A stretch of 64,000 bases of DNA from Rhodospirillaceae bacterium UBA6219 (GTDB lineage: Bacteria; Pseudomonadota; Alphaproteobacteria; Rhodospirillales; Magnetospirillaceae). The DNA is taken from positions 1-64,000 of the forward strand of contig DISD01000044.1 in NCBI GenBank assembly GCA_002435715.1. The letters run 5' to 3'. The position numbers and the translations under genes were made by a program. Below, piece after piece: positions 7,225-16,426 of the stretch; position 1 is the first letter of the stretch; every line of letters begins with the position of its first letter. The notes below the pieces were generated by a model that had not been told where the DNA came from, did no database searches, and saw only the letters and a program-made list of their open reading frames with translations.

Positions 7225-8958
7225 CTATTGACGATCTCGCCCCTGCCCTTTTGGCGGAACCAGAATGTTCAGCCAGGGTTTCCCCGAGATATTGTTGTAT
7301 TTTTGACCGGGAGGGATGGAGACGCGAACTTCCCAGCCATTCGGATGGTCATAGGGTGGTTTGTGGATATCCTTTTCTACACCGGGCACCATGTGGCCCC
7401 CCCAATCTGGCTCCTTTCCCGCTTTCCGGATGGTCGGTTCGACATTGCCGTCTTTGTCCAGGGGAAACCACTCGACATTGTAGACGATACCGTCGAGGCC
7501 AGGCGTGATGCTGTGGCGGTCAATGCGGATCGGGCCGTTGGTGCGGGTCACGTGTTCGCCGGAGCTCATCATGCCTTTATCCGGCTGCCATTGAGGCGAT
7601 GTCGACGGATCTGGTTTCTCGTCTGGCTTGGGCTCTGGTTGACCGGAGGGTGCCGGAGACGGAGACGGTTGAGCCGGCTCGGAGCCGGGGACCGGCATGC
7701 CCAACTGGCGTCCGATATCGTCGTCGGGGTTGCTTGGTGACGCTGGTTGCGGGCCGGAAGGGGGCGGAGCGCTTGTAGGCACAGCATCCGTCTTGGTCCC
7801 GGTTTCCGCCTGGGCCACTTGCACCGGCTTGGCCATGCCGTTCTGCACACCCTGTTCGGCGAACTTCATCGCCAGTCCAGGGTTTTCCTGGCGCATGAAA
7901 TCATGCACGGCGGCCATGTAGGGCGGCGTGGCCTCGGGGGCGGATTTCAGGTAGGCGTAGGCATCCTGGTAATCGCCCTTCTTCAGCAAGGCCTTGGCCA
8001 TGGAGCCGGCGGCCTCCATGTCGGCGCCGTCCGTCGGGCCGAAGGGGGATTTGGGGGCCTGGGCCAGCTTTTCTTCCATGCTCGGTTCGCGGAAGCCCTC
8101 GCCCAAGGGGGCGATGCGGAACGGCACCTCACGCCCGGCCTGGCGGCTGACCAAAGTCCGCAGGGTTTCCGCCTTCTGCGGGTCGTGCTGGGCGAAGCGG
8201 CCCAGCAGATCGGCGGCGTCGGCGGCGCCTTGGTCGCCGTGATCGGTGATGGCGACGTTGAGGATGCGGGCGGTTTCCTCGGGCTTGGCATCGCGCTTCA
8301 GCAACTTGGCCCAATCCTCGTGTTCCTGGGCGCCGGCTTCCGAGATAGTGTGGCCGGGGAACAGGTCGGGCATACGGGGCCGTGTTGGCCTGCCGCCCAG
8401 GACGATGACGGGCTTGCCGTTGCCGCCCATGGTGATGGTGGGGCCGTTGCCAGCGGCTGGGGGTTGCTGTTGGGGCTGCTGGGCCTCGGGACGCCGGGGC
8501 GGTTTGAAGCCACCGCCACTCCCCATGATGTCGCCCATATCCCGCTCATCGAATGGTTTGCGGGGATCACGCGGCGGCGACGGAACGTAGATTGTGGGCA
8601 GTCCCCGACGCTCCAGATCCTCGTTCATGCGGATCTTGTCCAGGTTCTCACGCGCCCATTTCTCGTATTCCGCCTGATAGCGGTCGATGGCTTCCTGGGT
8701 GGGGCCACCCGGCTTCAGCAGGCCGTCCACCTGCAACCCCTTGTCCTTTTGGAAGCTGCGGATGGCGGAATCCAGGTTGGGATTGTGCCCGCCATTGGGG
8801 CCGGAATCGGTCATCGGCTTGTAATAGCCGGCATCGCCCAGCAAGTTCTCGATCTTGGCCACGTCGGGCCGGTGGTTGTCGGCGCCCGAGGCGCCGACCG
8901 AGCCGTGCAGGGCGAAGGGGTGCGAGCCGAACATGTCCTCGATCAGGGCGTCGTCCTT
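7225..8958 (-). pseudogene. Paralogous toxin-like protein, truncated trunk with a different C-terminal tip
   Basis: Homology to the 1931-4375 protein begins at about 8958 (KDDALIEDMFG). The first ~42 codons of the open frame (back to 9084) are unrelated and run antisense into the cobalamin riboswitch, so the true N-terminus is lost. The PG_binding_1 segment and trunk are nearly identical to the paralogue. About 130 codons between GGPT and PTQEAIDRY are missing in frame. After NGMAKP the sequences part completely: this copy ends in a Pro-rich linker and an unrelated ~110-residue tip (HSITPGLDGIVYNVEWFPLD, then WLNILVPPKG) that I do not recognise. It is probably a promoterless orphan cassette able to donate its tip by recombination. 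Confidence 0.55.
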
Positions 8959-9070
8959 CAAGTCATGTCTTGTTCTTTTGGGGAGACCCGCTTTCCTGCT
9001 TCCTCCGACAGCATGTATAGCCAAAGCGATAATTGACACATCGCGGGCATTCTGGATTTCTAAAGCAACG

Positions 9071-9256
9071 TGAAGGTTCCCCAATGGGCAAAGCCCAGGG
9101 GATTAAAACGGGAACACGGTAAGGACGACCCACAAGGGGCCGAAGCCGTGGCTGCCCCCGCAACTGTGAGCGGCGAGCCTTCGTCCACCAAAGCCACTGG
9201 GAATTCCCGGGAAGGCCGGACGGAAGCCACGACCCGCGAGCCAGGAGACCTGCCTC
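9071..9256 (+). promoter_or_regulatory. Cobalamin riboswitch
   Basis: Diagnostic elements appear in order: GAAGGTTCCCC at the 5' end, ACGGGAACACGGT, the core GCTGCCCCCGCAACTGTGA (about 9160-9178), the B12 box AAGCCACTGG (9191-9200), GGGAAGG and the closing AGCCAGGAGACCTGCC (about 9239-9254). It precedes a TonB receptor and B12 transport genes. AdoCbl binding is expected to shut off the operon. Confidence 0.95.
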
Positions 9257-9429
9257 ACGCTGTCGCCCATCCGACCGAGCGGGGTGCATCGGCGGTAAGG
9301 AAGTTTCTTCCGAACAGGTGACGTGTGTTTTCGTCCCGTTCGGAGTCCGGGCATTCCCATTCTCCGACAGGATCGACCGACCAGGATCGGCTGCGTTCGC
9401 GCAGGCCGCGCTTGGTCGTTTTGCGAATT

Positions 9430-9469
9430 GGAAGGGCCCGGCATCTTTGGCCGGACTCCGGGCCCTTCC
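9430..9469 (+). promoter_or_regulatory. Long perfect hairpin in the riboswitch leader
   Basis: GGAAGGGCCCGG (9430-9441) pairs perfectly with CCGGGCCCTTCC (9458-9469) over a 16-base loop, 36 bp before the receptor ATG. There is no U-run after it. It is the likely expression platform (terminator-like or ribosome-access control) of the upstream riboswitch. Confidence 0.5.
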
Positions 9470-9505
9470 GTGAACGGTGGACCATTCACACAGACGGAGT
9501 CTGCG

Positions 9506-11359
9506 ATGCCCAAAGTGCGTCTTTTTTCCAACGAAGTCAAAGCGGCCACGGCGCTGCTGATCCTTTCCGCCCTTCCTGCCGGGGCCGAGGAAACCACCCG
9601 CGAGGATTTGGTGGTCACCGCCAACAGGGTGGAAACCGAAAGCGAGAAGATCGGCAGCGCGGTGACGGTGATCACTGCAGGGCAGATCGAGCGCAGCCAA
9701 AAGAAGACTGTCGCCGACATCCTGCGTGGCGTGCCCGGTCTGGCGGTATCGCAAACCGGCGGCACCGGCACCAACACGGTGATCCGCATCCGTGGTGCCG
9801 AATCCTATCACACCAAGCTGATCATCGACGGCATCGACATGTCCGACCCCAGCAAGTCGCAGCCGCAATATGAATTCGGCAATCTTCTGACGGCCGACAT
9901 CGAGCGGATCGAGGTGGTGCGTGGCCCGCAAAGTCTGCTTTACGGTGGCGACGCCATAGGCGGCGTGATCGCCATCACCACCCGCAAGGGCAACGGCAAG
10001 CCCCGGGTCACCGCCAACGCCGAAATCGGCAGCCATCATACCTATCAGGCCGGAACGTCCATATCGGGATCGCAAGACCGCCTGAGTTATGCCCTGGGAC
10101 TCACCCATTTCGAGACCGACGGCATCTCGGCGGCCAGCAAGCGTACCGGCAACGACGAGAACGATTCCTTCACCAATGACACCGTCAACGCCAAGCTGGG
10201 ACTGGCCCTGACCGATTTCTGGGACGTCGAGGCGGCGGGACGTTTCACCCGCGCCAAGGTCGATTACGACGACTGGACCACCCGCGCCGTGGATGACAGC
10301 GATTCCATGCGCACCATGGAACGCAGCGGCCGTCTGGCCACCAATCTGGCGCTGTTGGAGGGACGGTTCCGCAACAGCCTGGCCTATTCGCTGTCCGAAG
10401 CCAAACGCGACATCGACAACGGCGCCAGCTTTTGGGGCAGTCGTTTCAGCAGCTTCGACGGTGAAAGTCAGAAGGTCGAATACCAAGGTACGGCCAAACT
10501 GGCACCCGACAACCACACCTTGGTCTTCGGGGCGGAATACAAGCAAGACAGCACCGACCAAAGCGGCATCGTCAAGGACGTGAGCAATGCCGGCTATTAC
10601 GCCGATTACCAGTTCAGCCCGATGGATCAGCTGTTCCTGACATTCGGTGGCCGTCTGGACGACCACCAAACCTTCGGCACCCACAAGACCGGCCGCGCCA
10701 CCGCCGCTTATCTGGTGGATGCCACCGCCACCCGTCTGCACGGCAGTTACGGCACCGGTTTCCGCGCCCCCAGTTTGTACGAATTGTACCACCCCACCTA
10801 CGGCAATACCGGTCTGAAGCCGGAAGAAAGCCGGGGATGGGATTTCGGTGTCGAACAGCAGGTGCTGGACGGTCGCGGCGCCTTCGACGTCACCTGGTTC
10901 GACAGTCGGATCGAAAACATGATCCAGTGGCAGAACAACAAGTACATCAACCTGACCTCGACACGGGCGCGCGGCATCGAAGCCGGTGGGCATTTCGACG
11001 TCATTGAAAATGTCCGTTTGAACGCCACCTACACTTTCACCGACAGTCGCGCCGGCACCACCGGCCAGATGCTGGCCCGGCGACCCAAGCACCAGGGCCT
11101 GCTGGGAATCGCCTGGGAACCGTTGGACGGTGTCACCACCGATGCCGCCATGCGGATGGTGGGGCGTCAATATGACAGCGCCACCAGCAATTATGTCGGC
11201 GGCTTCGTCACTTTCGACATGTCCGCCGCCTGGCAGGTCACCGAATGGGCCAAGCTGTACGGCCGGGTCGAAAACCTGCTGGATAAGCAATACGAGGAAG
11301 TGGACACCTATGGCACTCCGGGTCGGAGCCTGTTCGCCGGCGTCAAGGCGGCGTTCTGA
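9506..11359 (+). CDS. btuB: TonB-dependent cobalamin receptor
   Basis: 617 residues from ATG 9506 with CGGAGT ahead of it; the frame is open upstream only by chance. A signal peptide (ALLILSALPAGA) is followed by a TonB box-like EDLVVTA, a plug domain (IRIRGAESYHTKLIIDGID, GPQSLLYGGDAIGG) and a 22-strand-type barrel ending in an aromatic residue (AAF). It imports corrinoids across the outer membrane using TonB energy. The preceding cobalamin riboswitch and following BtuFCD-like genes fix the substrate. Its stop overlaps the next start (TGATG). Confidence 0.93.
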   Translation: MPKVRLFSNEVKAATALLILSALPAGAEETTREDLVVTANRVETESEKIGSAVTVITAGQIERSQKKTVADILRGVPGLAVSQTGGTGTNTVIRIRGAESYHTKLIIDGIDMSDPSKSQPQYEFGNLLTADIERIEVVRGPQSLLYGGDAIGGVIAITTRKGNGKPRVTANAEIGSHHTYQAGTSISGSQDRLSYALGLTHFETDGISAASKRTGNDENDSFTNDTVNAKLGLALTDFWDVEAAGRFTRAKVDYDDWTTRAVDDSDSMRTMERSGRLATNLALLEGRFRNSLAYSLSEAKRDIDNGASFWGSRFSSFDGESQKVEYQGTAKLAPDNHTLVFGAEYKQDSTDQSGIVKDVSNAGYYADYQFSPMDQLFLTFGGRLDDHQTFGTHKTGRATAAYLVDATATRLHGSYGTGFRAPSLYELYHPTYGNTGLKPEESRGWDFGVEQQVLDGRGAFDVTWFDSRIENMIQWQNNKYINLTSTRARGIEAGGHFDVIENVRLNATYTFTDSRAGTTGQMLARRPKHQGLLGIAWEPLDGVTTDAAMRMVGRQYDSATSNYVGGFVTFDMSAAWQVTEWAKLYGRVENLLDKQYEEVDTYGTPGRSLFAGVKAAF

Positions 11360-11934
11360 TGAGCGCCGCCGCCACTTCCGTCATCCGTGACGAATGGGGA
11401 ACCGGGAAAGTGGAAGCCTTCCCGTTGCCCACCGACCAGGATTTCCTGTTCGGCTTGCTCAGCGACATCTTCGAAAACCATTGGGAAAAAATCGTCTTCG
11501 GTACCCTGATCCAAGGTGCGGTGTTCGAGATCAGGGTGGCCGACGCGCCGCGCCGGATCCGTATGGCCGACGGCTATCTGACGGTGGATTTCGGTTTTTG
11601 GCATTTCCACGTCTGCGTCGGTGCGCATAAGGGACCGTCGCGGGCGCCGACGCCGCCCGATCTGGCGGCGCATCGTCGCACCGGCCGGGCCGAGTTCTAT
11701 CGCATCCTGGGCGAGGAGGGGGCGCCGCGCTCCTGGGGACTGCGGCTGTTCAACGGGGCCGGGGAACAGCAGATGACGGTGTTCCTGCCCAGCCCCTTCC
11801 ATGCCGAGGACCGCATGCTGAAAGTGCCGGATTGGTCGCGTCTGGAATTGTGGGACGGCTTGCGCCAGCGTTATTTGGGGCTGCCCCCCGATCCGTTGGA
11901 CCGTCAAGGGCCGAAACGTTCATGCGTCGGCTGA
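11359..11934 (+). CDS. DUF7676-like protein of the B12 uptake operon
   Basis: 191 residues, soluble, no signal peptide, translationally coupled to btuB by a TGATG overlap and overlapping the next gene by 13 bp. It carries a run of conserved-looking aromatic and His residues (VDFGFWHFHVCVGAHKG) and a late SWGLRLFNGAGEQQMTVFLP segment. It resembles a family of unknown function (DUF7676) found next to cobalamin receptors. The His/Cys-rich core could bind a cofactor or metal; this is inference only. Confidence 0.6.
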   Translation: MSAAATSVIRDEWGTGKVEAFPLPTDQDFLFGLLSDIFENHWEKIVFGTLIQGAVFEIRVADAPRRIRMADGYLTVDFGFWHFHVCVGAHKGPSRAPTPPDLAAHRRTGRAEFYRILGEEGAPRSWGLRLFNGAGEQQMTVFLPSPFHAEDRMLKVPDWSRLELWDGLRQRYLGLPPDPLDRQGPKRSCVG

Positions 11935-12746
11935 TCCTGGTCCTGGCCGTGATGGCGGTGGCGGCTTCGGCCGCCGCTGCTCCGCGTGTCGCCTCCATCG
12001 GTCTGTGTGGCGACCAGATCGTCGGCGCGCTGCTGGACCAGTCCCGCATCGCCGGCCTGTCGCACCAAGCCGACGATCCCGCTTTGTCGGTGGTGGCAGC
12101 CCGAGCCCGGAACCTGCCGCTGCTGCCGGCCTCGGCGGAAGCGGTGCTGATGGCCGGTGCCGATGTGGTCGTCGCCAATCGCTTCGGCGATACCAAGACG
12201 GTCAACCTGCTGCAGAAATTGGGCGTTCCCGTGCTGCGGGTGGATTCGGCGGAAAGCTTCGATCAGGCCCGGGACATCCTGCTGCGGACGGGGGACCGCT
12301 TGGAATCCGCCGCTGCGGCCCGGCTTCTGGCCCAGCAGGTGGAAAACCGTCTGACGGTCTTGCGCCGCTCAGCCCCCAAGGTGCCGCCCCTGGTCGCCTA
12401 TTACCGTCCCGATGGCGGTTCCGCCGGAACCGGCACTTCGGTCAACGCCGCCTTGGAGGCCGCCGGCATGGAAAGTCTGGCCACCCGTCTGGGTATGCGG
12501 GGATGGGGGCGGTTGGACCTGGAAACCCTGGTGATGAATCCCCCCCAGGCCTTCGCCATCAGCTTTTTCGGCATCGGCCCCTATTCGGCCCGGCGCTCCT
12601 TCGCCCGCCATCCGGTGGCGCGCCACATGTTGGCCACCCTGCCGGTGATCGAGGTTCCCGCCCAGCTGTGGTCGTGCGGTGGATGGCCGCTGATCGAGGC
12701 GGCGGAATTCCTGTCGCGGCATCATCACAGGGGGGGCGAGCCATGA
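11922..12746 (+). CDS. btuF: Periplasmic cobalamin-binding protein (BtuF-like)
   Basis: 274 residues from ATG 11922. Signal peptide (LILVLAVMAVAASAAAA) followed by a helical-backbone class III binding-protein fold: RVASIGLCGDQIVGAL, DVVVANRFG, and a C-terminal SCGGWPLIEAAEFLS. It delivers corrinoid to the BtuCD permease. The start lies inside the end of the preceding gene and the stop overlaps btuC by ATGA, so the transporter genes are translationally coupled. The cobalamin specificity rests on the riboswitch and CbiZ in the same operon. Confidence 0.85.
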   Translation: MRRLILVLAVMAVAASAAAAPRVASIGLCGDQIVGALLDQSRIAGLSHQADDPALSVVAARARNLPLLPASAEAVLMAGADVVVANRFGDTKTVNLLQKLGVPVLRVDSAESFDQARDILLRTGDRLESAAAARLLAQQVENRLTVLRRSAPKVPPLVAYYRPDGGSAGTGTSVNAALEAAGMESLATRLGMRGWGRLDLETLVMNPPQAFAISFFGIGPYSARRSFARHPVARHMLATLPVIEVPAQLWSCGGWPLIEAAEFLSRHHHRGGEP

Positions 12747-13732
12747 GACCCGCTTTTCTGTCGGCCCTGCTCGGGGCCATCCTCTCTCTTCTGGTCCTGG
12801 CGTCGCTGCATCTGGGCGCCGCCGCCTTGGACAGCGCCGATATCCTGGCCGCCTTGGTCGGGCAGGGCGATCCCCGCATGGTCACCATCGTCCAGGAAAT
12901 CCGTCTGCCCCGGGCCTTGCTGGGAATCCTGGTGGGCTGCGCCCTGGGCCTGAGCGGGGCGGCGCTGCAAGGTCTGCTGCGCAACCCGCTGGCCGATCCG
13001 GGCATCATCGGCACCTCGGCCAGCGCCGGTTTTGGGGCGGTGGTGGCGCTGTATTTCGGCTGGGCGCTGGTTTTTCCCTGGGCCTTGCCGTTATCGGCCA
13101 TGACCTGCGCGGCTGGCGGCACCTTGTTGTTGCTGGCGGTGGCGGGACGCGATTCCGGCACCTTGACCCTGATCCTGTCGGGCATCGCCATTTCCAGTCT
13201 GGCGGTGGCCCTGACGTCCTTGGCGATGAATTTGTCGCCCAACCCCTTCGCCCTGTCCGAGATCGTGTTGTGGCTGTTGGGATCGCTGAAGGACCGCAGT
13301 CTGGACGACGTGGTTCTGTCGGCGCCCTTCGTCCTGGGCGGTGGGGTGTTGATGATGGCGGCGGGGCGGGGGCTGGACGTCCTGACCCTGGGGGAGGAAG
13401 CCGCCGCCAGCCTGGGCGTGTCGCTGCGTCGCCTGCGTCTGCAGGTGGTGATCGGCGGTGCCTTGGCGGTGGGGGCCGTTGTGGCAGCGGCGGGATCGGT
13501 GGGATTCGTCGGTCTGGTGGTCCCGCATCTGCTGCGGCCCTGGGTGCGGCATCGGCCTTCGGCCTTGTTGCTGCCCAGCGCCTTGGGGGGCGCCATCCTG
13601 GTGCTGGCCGCCGATCTGGCGGTGCGTCTGATCCCGGCCCGTTCCGAATTGATGCTGGGCGTGCTGACCTCGCTGGTGGGGGCGCCGTTCTTCCTGGCCT
13701 TGATCCTGAAAATGCGGTGGAGCCGGTCATGA
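12743..13732 (+). CDS. btuC: Cobalamin ABC transporter permease (BtuC/FecCD family)
   Basis: 329 residues, about ten transmembrane helices. Family signatures include EIRLPRALLGILVGCALGLS near residue 50, GAALQGLLRNPLADPGIIGTS, and GFVGLVVPHLLRPWVRH late in the protein. The start overlaps the btuF stop (ATGA) and its own stop overlaps btuD the same way. It forms the inner-membrane channel for corrinoid. Confidence 0.92.
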   Translation: MRPAFLSALLGAILSLLVLASLHLGAAALDSADILAALVGQGDPRMVTIVQEIRLPRALLGILVGCALGLSGAALQGLLRNPLADPGIIGTSASAGFGAVVALYFGWALVFPWALPLSAMTCAAGGTLLLLAVAGRDSGTLTLILSGIAISSLAVALTSLAMNLSPNPFALSEIVLWLLGSLKDRSLDDVVLSAPFVLGGGVLMMAAGRGLDVLTLGEEAAASLGVSLRRLRLQVVIGGALAVGAVVAAAGSVGFVGLVVPHLLRPWVRHRPSALLLPSALGGAILVLAADLAVRLIPARSELMLGVLTSLVGAPFFLALILKMRWSRS

Positions 13733-14490
13733 CCATGCTTGAAACCCAAGGCGTCTGCATCACTTTGGGGGGGCGCAAGGTGCTGGACAATGTCGGTTTG
13801 CGGGTCGGCGGCGGCGAGATGCTGGGGTTGCTGGGGCCTAACGGGGCGGGCAAGACCACCTTGCTGAAGGTTCTGGCCGGTTTGACCGGTCCGGCCCGGG
13901 TTCTGCTGGATGGCACCGATGCCGGGCTGCTGACGCCGTCGCAACGAGCACGGGCGGTGTCCTATCTGCCCCAGGGCAACGACGTCCATTGGCCCATGCC
14001 GGCCATCGACGTGGTGGCTTTGGGGCGTCACCCCCATGGCCCCGGCAATGCCCGGGATCGCGACGCCATCGCCCGCGCCTTGGCTGAAACCGACAGTCAC
14101 AGCGTGGCGCACCGTCCGGTCAACACGCTGTCGGGGGGCGAACGGGCCCGGGTCTTGCTGGCCCGGGCCCTGGCGGTGGAAGCCCCGGTCCTGCTGGCCG
14201 ACGAGCCGGTGGCCCATCTTGATCCCGGCCACCAATTGCAGGTGCTGGCCCTGCTGCGCCGCCGCGCCGAAGCCGGCGACGCGGTGGTGGTGGTGCTGCA
14301 CGATCTGGCCTTGGCCGCCCGTTTTTGTCACCGCGTGCTGGTTCTGGACCAAGGGCGGGTGGTGGCCGACGGCCGGCCCGCCGCCACATTGGACGATGCC
14401 TTGCTGGCCGGGGTGTACGGTATCACGGTACTGCGTGGGGAATATTCAGGCGTTCCTTATCTGCTGCCTTGGGCGGCGGGGCGGGGTTGA
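13729..14490 (+). CDS. btuD: Cobalamin ABC transporter ATPase
   Basis: 253 residues. Walker A GPNGAGKTT (near residue 37), signature LSGGERARVLLARAL, Walker B VLLADEP, D-loop HLDP and switch HDLALAARFCH are all present, so the ATPase looks active. It starts four bases inside btuC and ends one base before the TonB-like gene. An alternative ATG two codons later is possible. Confidence 0.92.
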   Translation: MTMLETQGVCITLGGRKVLDNVGLRVGGGEMLGLLGPNGAGKTTLLKVLAGLTGPARVLLDGTDAGLLTPSQRARAVSYLPQGNDVHWPMPAIDVVALGRHPHGPGNARDRDAIARALAETDSHSVAHRPVNTLSGGERARVLLARALAVEAPVLLADEPVAHLDPGHQLQVLALLRRRAEAGDAVVVVLHDLALAARFCHRVLVLDQGRVVADGRPAATLDDALLAGVYGITVLRGEYSGVPYLLPWAAGRG

Positions 14491-15153
14491 ATGCGGGCGA
14501 AAGCCTCATGGCGCTGGATGGCGCCTTTGACCTCTGCCGCCCTGCACGGTGCGGCCCTGGTGGCGTTGGCGTCACCGTGGTCTCGTCCGCTGCCAAGGGC
14601 GGAACCATCGGTCCTGATGGTGGAAATGGTCCGTTTGGCGCCTTCCGTTGCGGTTTCGCCAGCCACCTCTGTTCCCGCGACCTCGCCTGTGGCGGCACGA
14701 CCGGTCAAACTGGCGAAACCTCGGCCCAAGGCGGCGACTCCCACACCTAGCCCCGCCATCGACACGAGCCCGGCGCCGCAGGGGGAGCTGGGGCCATCCT
14801 CGGAGACGGTCGCGACCGATCATTTCCCCGGATCGGGGGATACCGAAACCGGTCGGCGGGCGGTTCCCGTCGCCACCGCCCCCAGTTACAGCCTGGGAAG
14901 CGCCCACACGCCAGCCCCGGACTATCCGTGGAGCGCCCGGCGCCGGGGCATCGAGGGACGGGTGGTGGTGCGCCTGCATGTGGGCGCCGACGGCACGCCT
15001 TTTCGCGTCGAACTTCTGCACAGCAGCGGCGATTCCACCTTGGATCGGGCGGCACTGCAGACCTTGCGGCAATGGCGGCTGCATCCCGCCACGTCCCTTG
15101 GTCAAGCCGTGGACGGTCAGGTGGTGGTGCCCATCTCGTTCAAGCTGACCTGA
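14491..15153 (+). CDS. TonB-family energy transducer
   Basis: 220 residues with one N-terminal transmembrane helix (PLTSAALHGAALVALASP), a Pro/Ala/Thr-rich periplasmic spacer, and a C-terminal TonB domain (PDYPWSARRRGIEGRVVVRL through LQTLRQWRLHPA). It couples proton motive force to outer-membrane receptors. Being inside this operon it is likely dedicated to the BtuB receptor. No exbB/exbD is nearby, so it must use ones encoded elsewhere. It abuts btuD with no gap. Confidence 0.88.
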   Translation: MRAKASWRWMAPLTSAALHGAALVALASPWSRPLPRAEPSVLMVEMVRLAPSVAVSPATSVPATSPVAARPVKLAKPRPKAATPTPSPAIDTSPAPQGELGPSSETVATDHFPGSGDTETGRRAVPVATAPSYSLGSAHTPAPDYPWSARRRGIEGRVVVRLHVGADGTPFRVELLHSSGDSTLDRAALQTLRQWRLHPATSLGQAVDGQVVVPISFKLT

Positions 15154-15163
15154 GGACCTGATC

Positions 15164-16354
15164 ATGAAACTGGCCACTTTCTTCCACGGGCTGGAAGTCC
15201 ATCGCGACGACCGTTTCGTCAGCCTGCGCTTTCCCATTCCGCATCGGGTTTTGTCCACCTGTCCGGCCCATGGTGGCTTGGTCGACGGTCTGGACATGGT
15301 GTTCAACCACCAATGCTGCGAACCGGTCCGGCACCAAATGGAATCCTTGATGACGGTCTATCGCCGGGCGGATCTTTATCAGGCGCTGGTGATGGATGTT
15401 TATGGGCAAGGCACTGCCGTTGGCGCCGGTCTGGGAACAGCGGCCAACATGCGCAACCTGGCCATGGCCGAGGAAAGCCACCAAGACATCGCCGTCGTTG
15501 CTATCGCCACCGGCGGGGTCGAAGGCAATGCCGCCCGTGCCGGCGACCCGGCCAGCTATTACGAATATGACGGGACTTTCCAGAAACGCGGCGATATCGG
15601 TCCCGATAGCCACGGCACCATCAATCTGATGGTGGCGGTCAACACGCCCTTGACCGAGGGTGCCCTGGTGCGCGCGGTGATGATGGCGACCGAGGCCAAG
15701 ACCGCCCTTTTGCAGGAATTGTCGGTGCCGTCACGGCAATCCTCGGGTCTGGCCACTGGTACCGGCACGGACCAGATGGCCATCGCCGCACCGGCTTGTG
15801 GTTCCCTTCCATTGAGCAATGCCGGGCACCATGCGGTGCTGGGGGAATTGATCGGCAAGGCGGTGAAGCGGGCCTTGCGGGAAACGCTGGAACGGCAAAA
15901 CCTGCTGACCGCAATCCGGCAATGTTCGTGCAGCTTCCTGTTGGAACGCTTCGGCCTGAAAGACAGCGATTTCATCGAGCGTGTCGCCACCCATCTGCCC
16001 GATGATCTGGCGGAATTGGCGCGGCTGAACCGCCATGTGCTGGAACGCGACCCGCTGGTGGTCGCCGCCGCCATCGGGCTGATCCATGTCCATGACCAGA
16101 TGGGCTGGGGAACGATCCCGGCCCCGTGCCGGGGCGAGGCCATGGCCAATCACGGCGCCCAAGTGGCGGCGGCCTTGTCGGGCGACTATTCCCGTTATCC
16201 CCAATACCGGATCAGCTTGGCCCAGTCCGGCTTCCTGGTTCCCGATGCCATCCTCGCCTACGCGGTGGCTCTTGGTTTCAAGGATAAGTGGACAGCTTTT
16301 GGACGTGCGCTTGACGACCATGCCGGGCATATGAGTAACACTGGCCCGGCTTGA
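15164..16354 (+). CDS. cbiZ: Adenosylcobinamide amidohydrolase (CbiZ) with C-terminal extension
   Basis: 396 residues. The CbiZ core covers roughly residues 15-265, with GLGTAANMRNLAMA, AIATGGVEGNAARAGDPA, GTINLMVAVN and SGLATGTGTDQMAIA. CbiZ removes the aminopropanol arm from imported cobinamide or unusable cobamides so that the corrin can be rebuilt. The last ~120 residues, with CRGEAMANHGAQVAAALSG, exceed the usual length of CbiZ and may be an added domain. It is the last gene of the riboswitch operon and follows the TonB gene by ten bases. Confidence 0.85.
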   Translation: MKLATFFHGLEVHRDDRFVSLRFPIPHRVLSTCPAHGGLVDGLDMVFNHQCCEPVRHQMESLMTVYRRADLYQALVMDVYGQGTAVGAGLGTAANMRNLAMAEESHQDIAVVAIATGGVEGNAARAGDPASYYEYDGTFQKRGDIGPDSHGTINLMVAVNTPLTEGALVRAVMMATEAKTALLQELSVPSRQSSGLATGTGTDQMAIAAPACGSLPLSNAGHHAVLGELIGKAVKRALRETLERQNLLTAIRQCSCSFLLERFGLKDSDFIERVATHLPDDLAELARLNRHVLERDPLVVAAAIGLIHVHDQMGWGTIPAPCRGEAMANHGAQVAAALSGDYSRYPQYRISLAQSGFLVPDAILAYAVALGFKDKWTAFGRALDDHAGHMSNTGPA

Positions 16355-16426
16355 GAAATCTCCCCGGTTCTACCGGCTTTACCACGCGCTCTGCCAGAGG
16401 AGCTCACGATCGCGCGGTGATCGCCA

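Noticed and set aside
9323..9505. Longer N-terminus for the cobalamin receptor
   Set aside because: It would place the signal peptide 61 residues inside and run through the riboswitch leader hairpin; ATG 9506 has a ribosome site and puts the signal peptide at the start.
16356..16426. A tRNA-like stretch (minus strand CTGGCAGAGCGCG) after cbiZ
   Set aside because: No acceptor stem, T-arm or full cloverleaf can be drawn; at most a chance likeness or tiny remnant.
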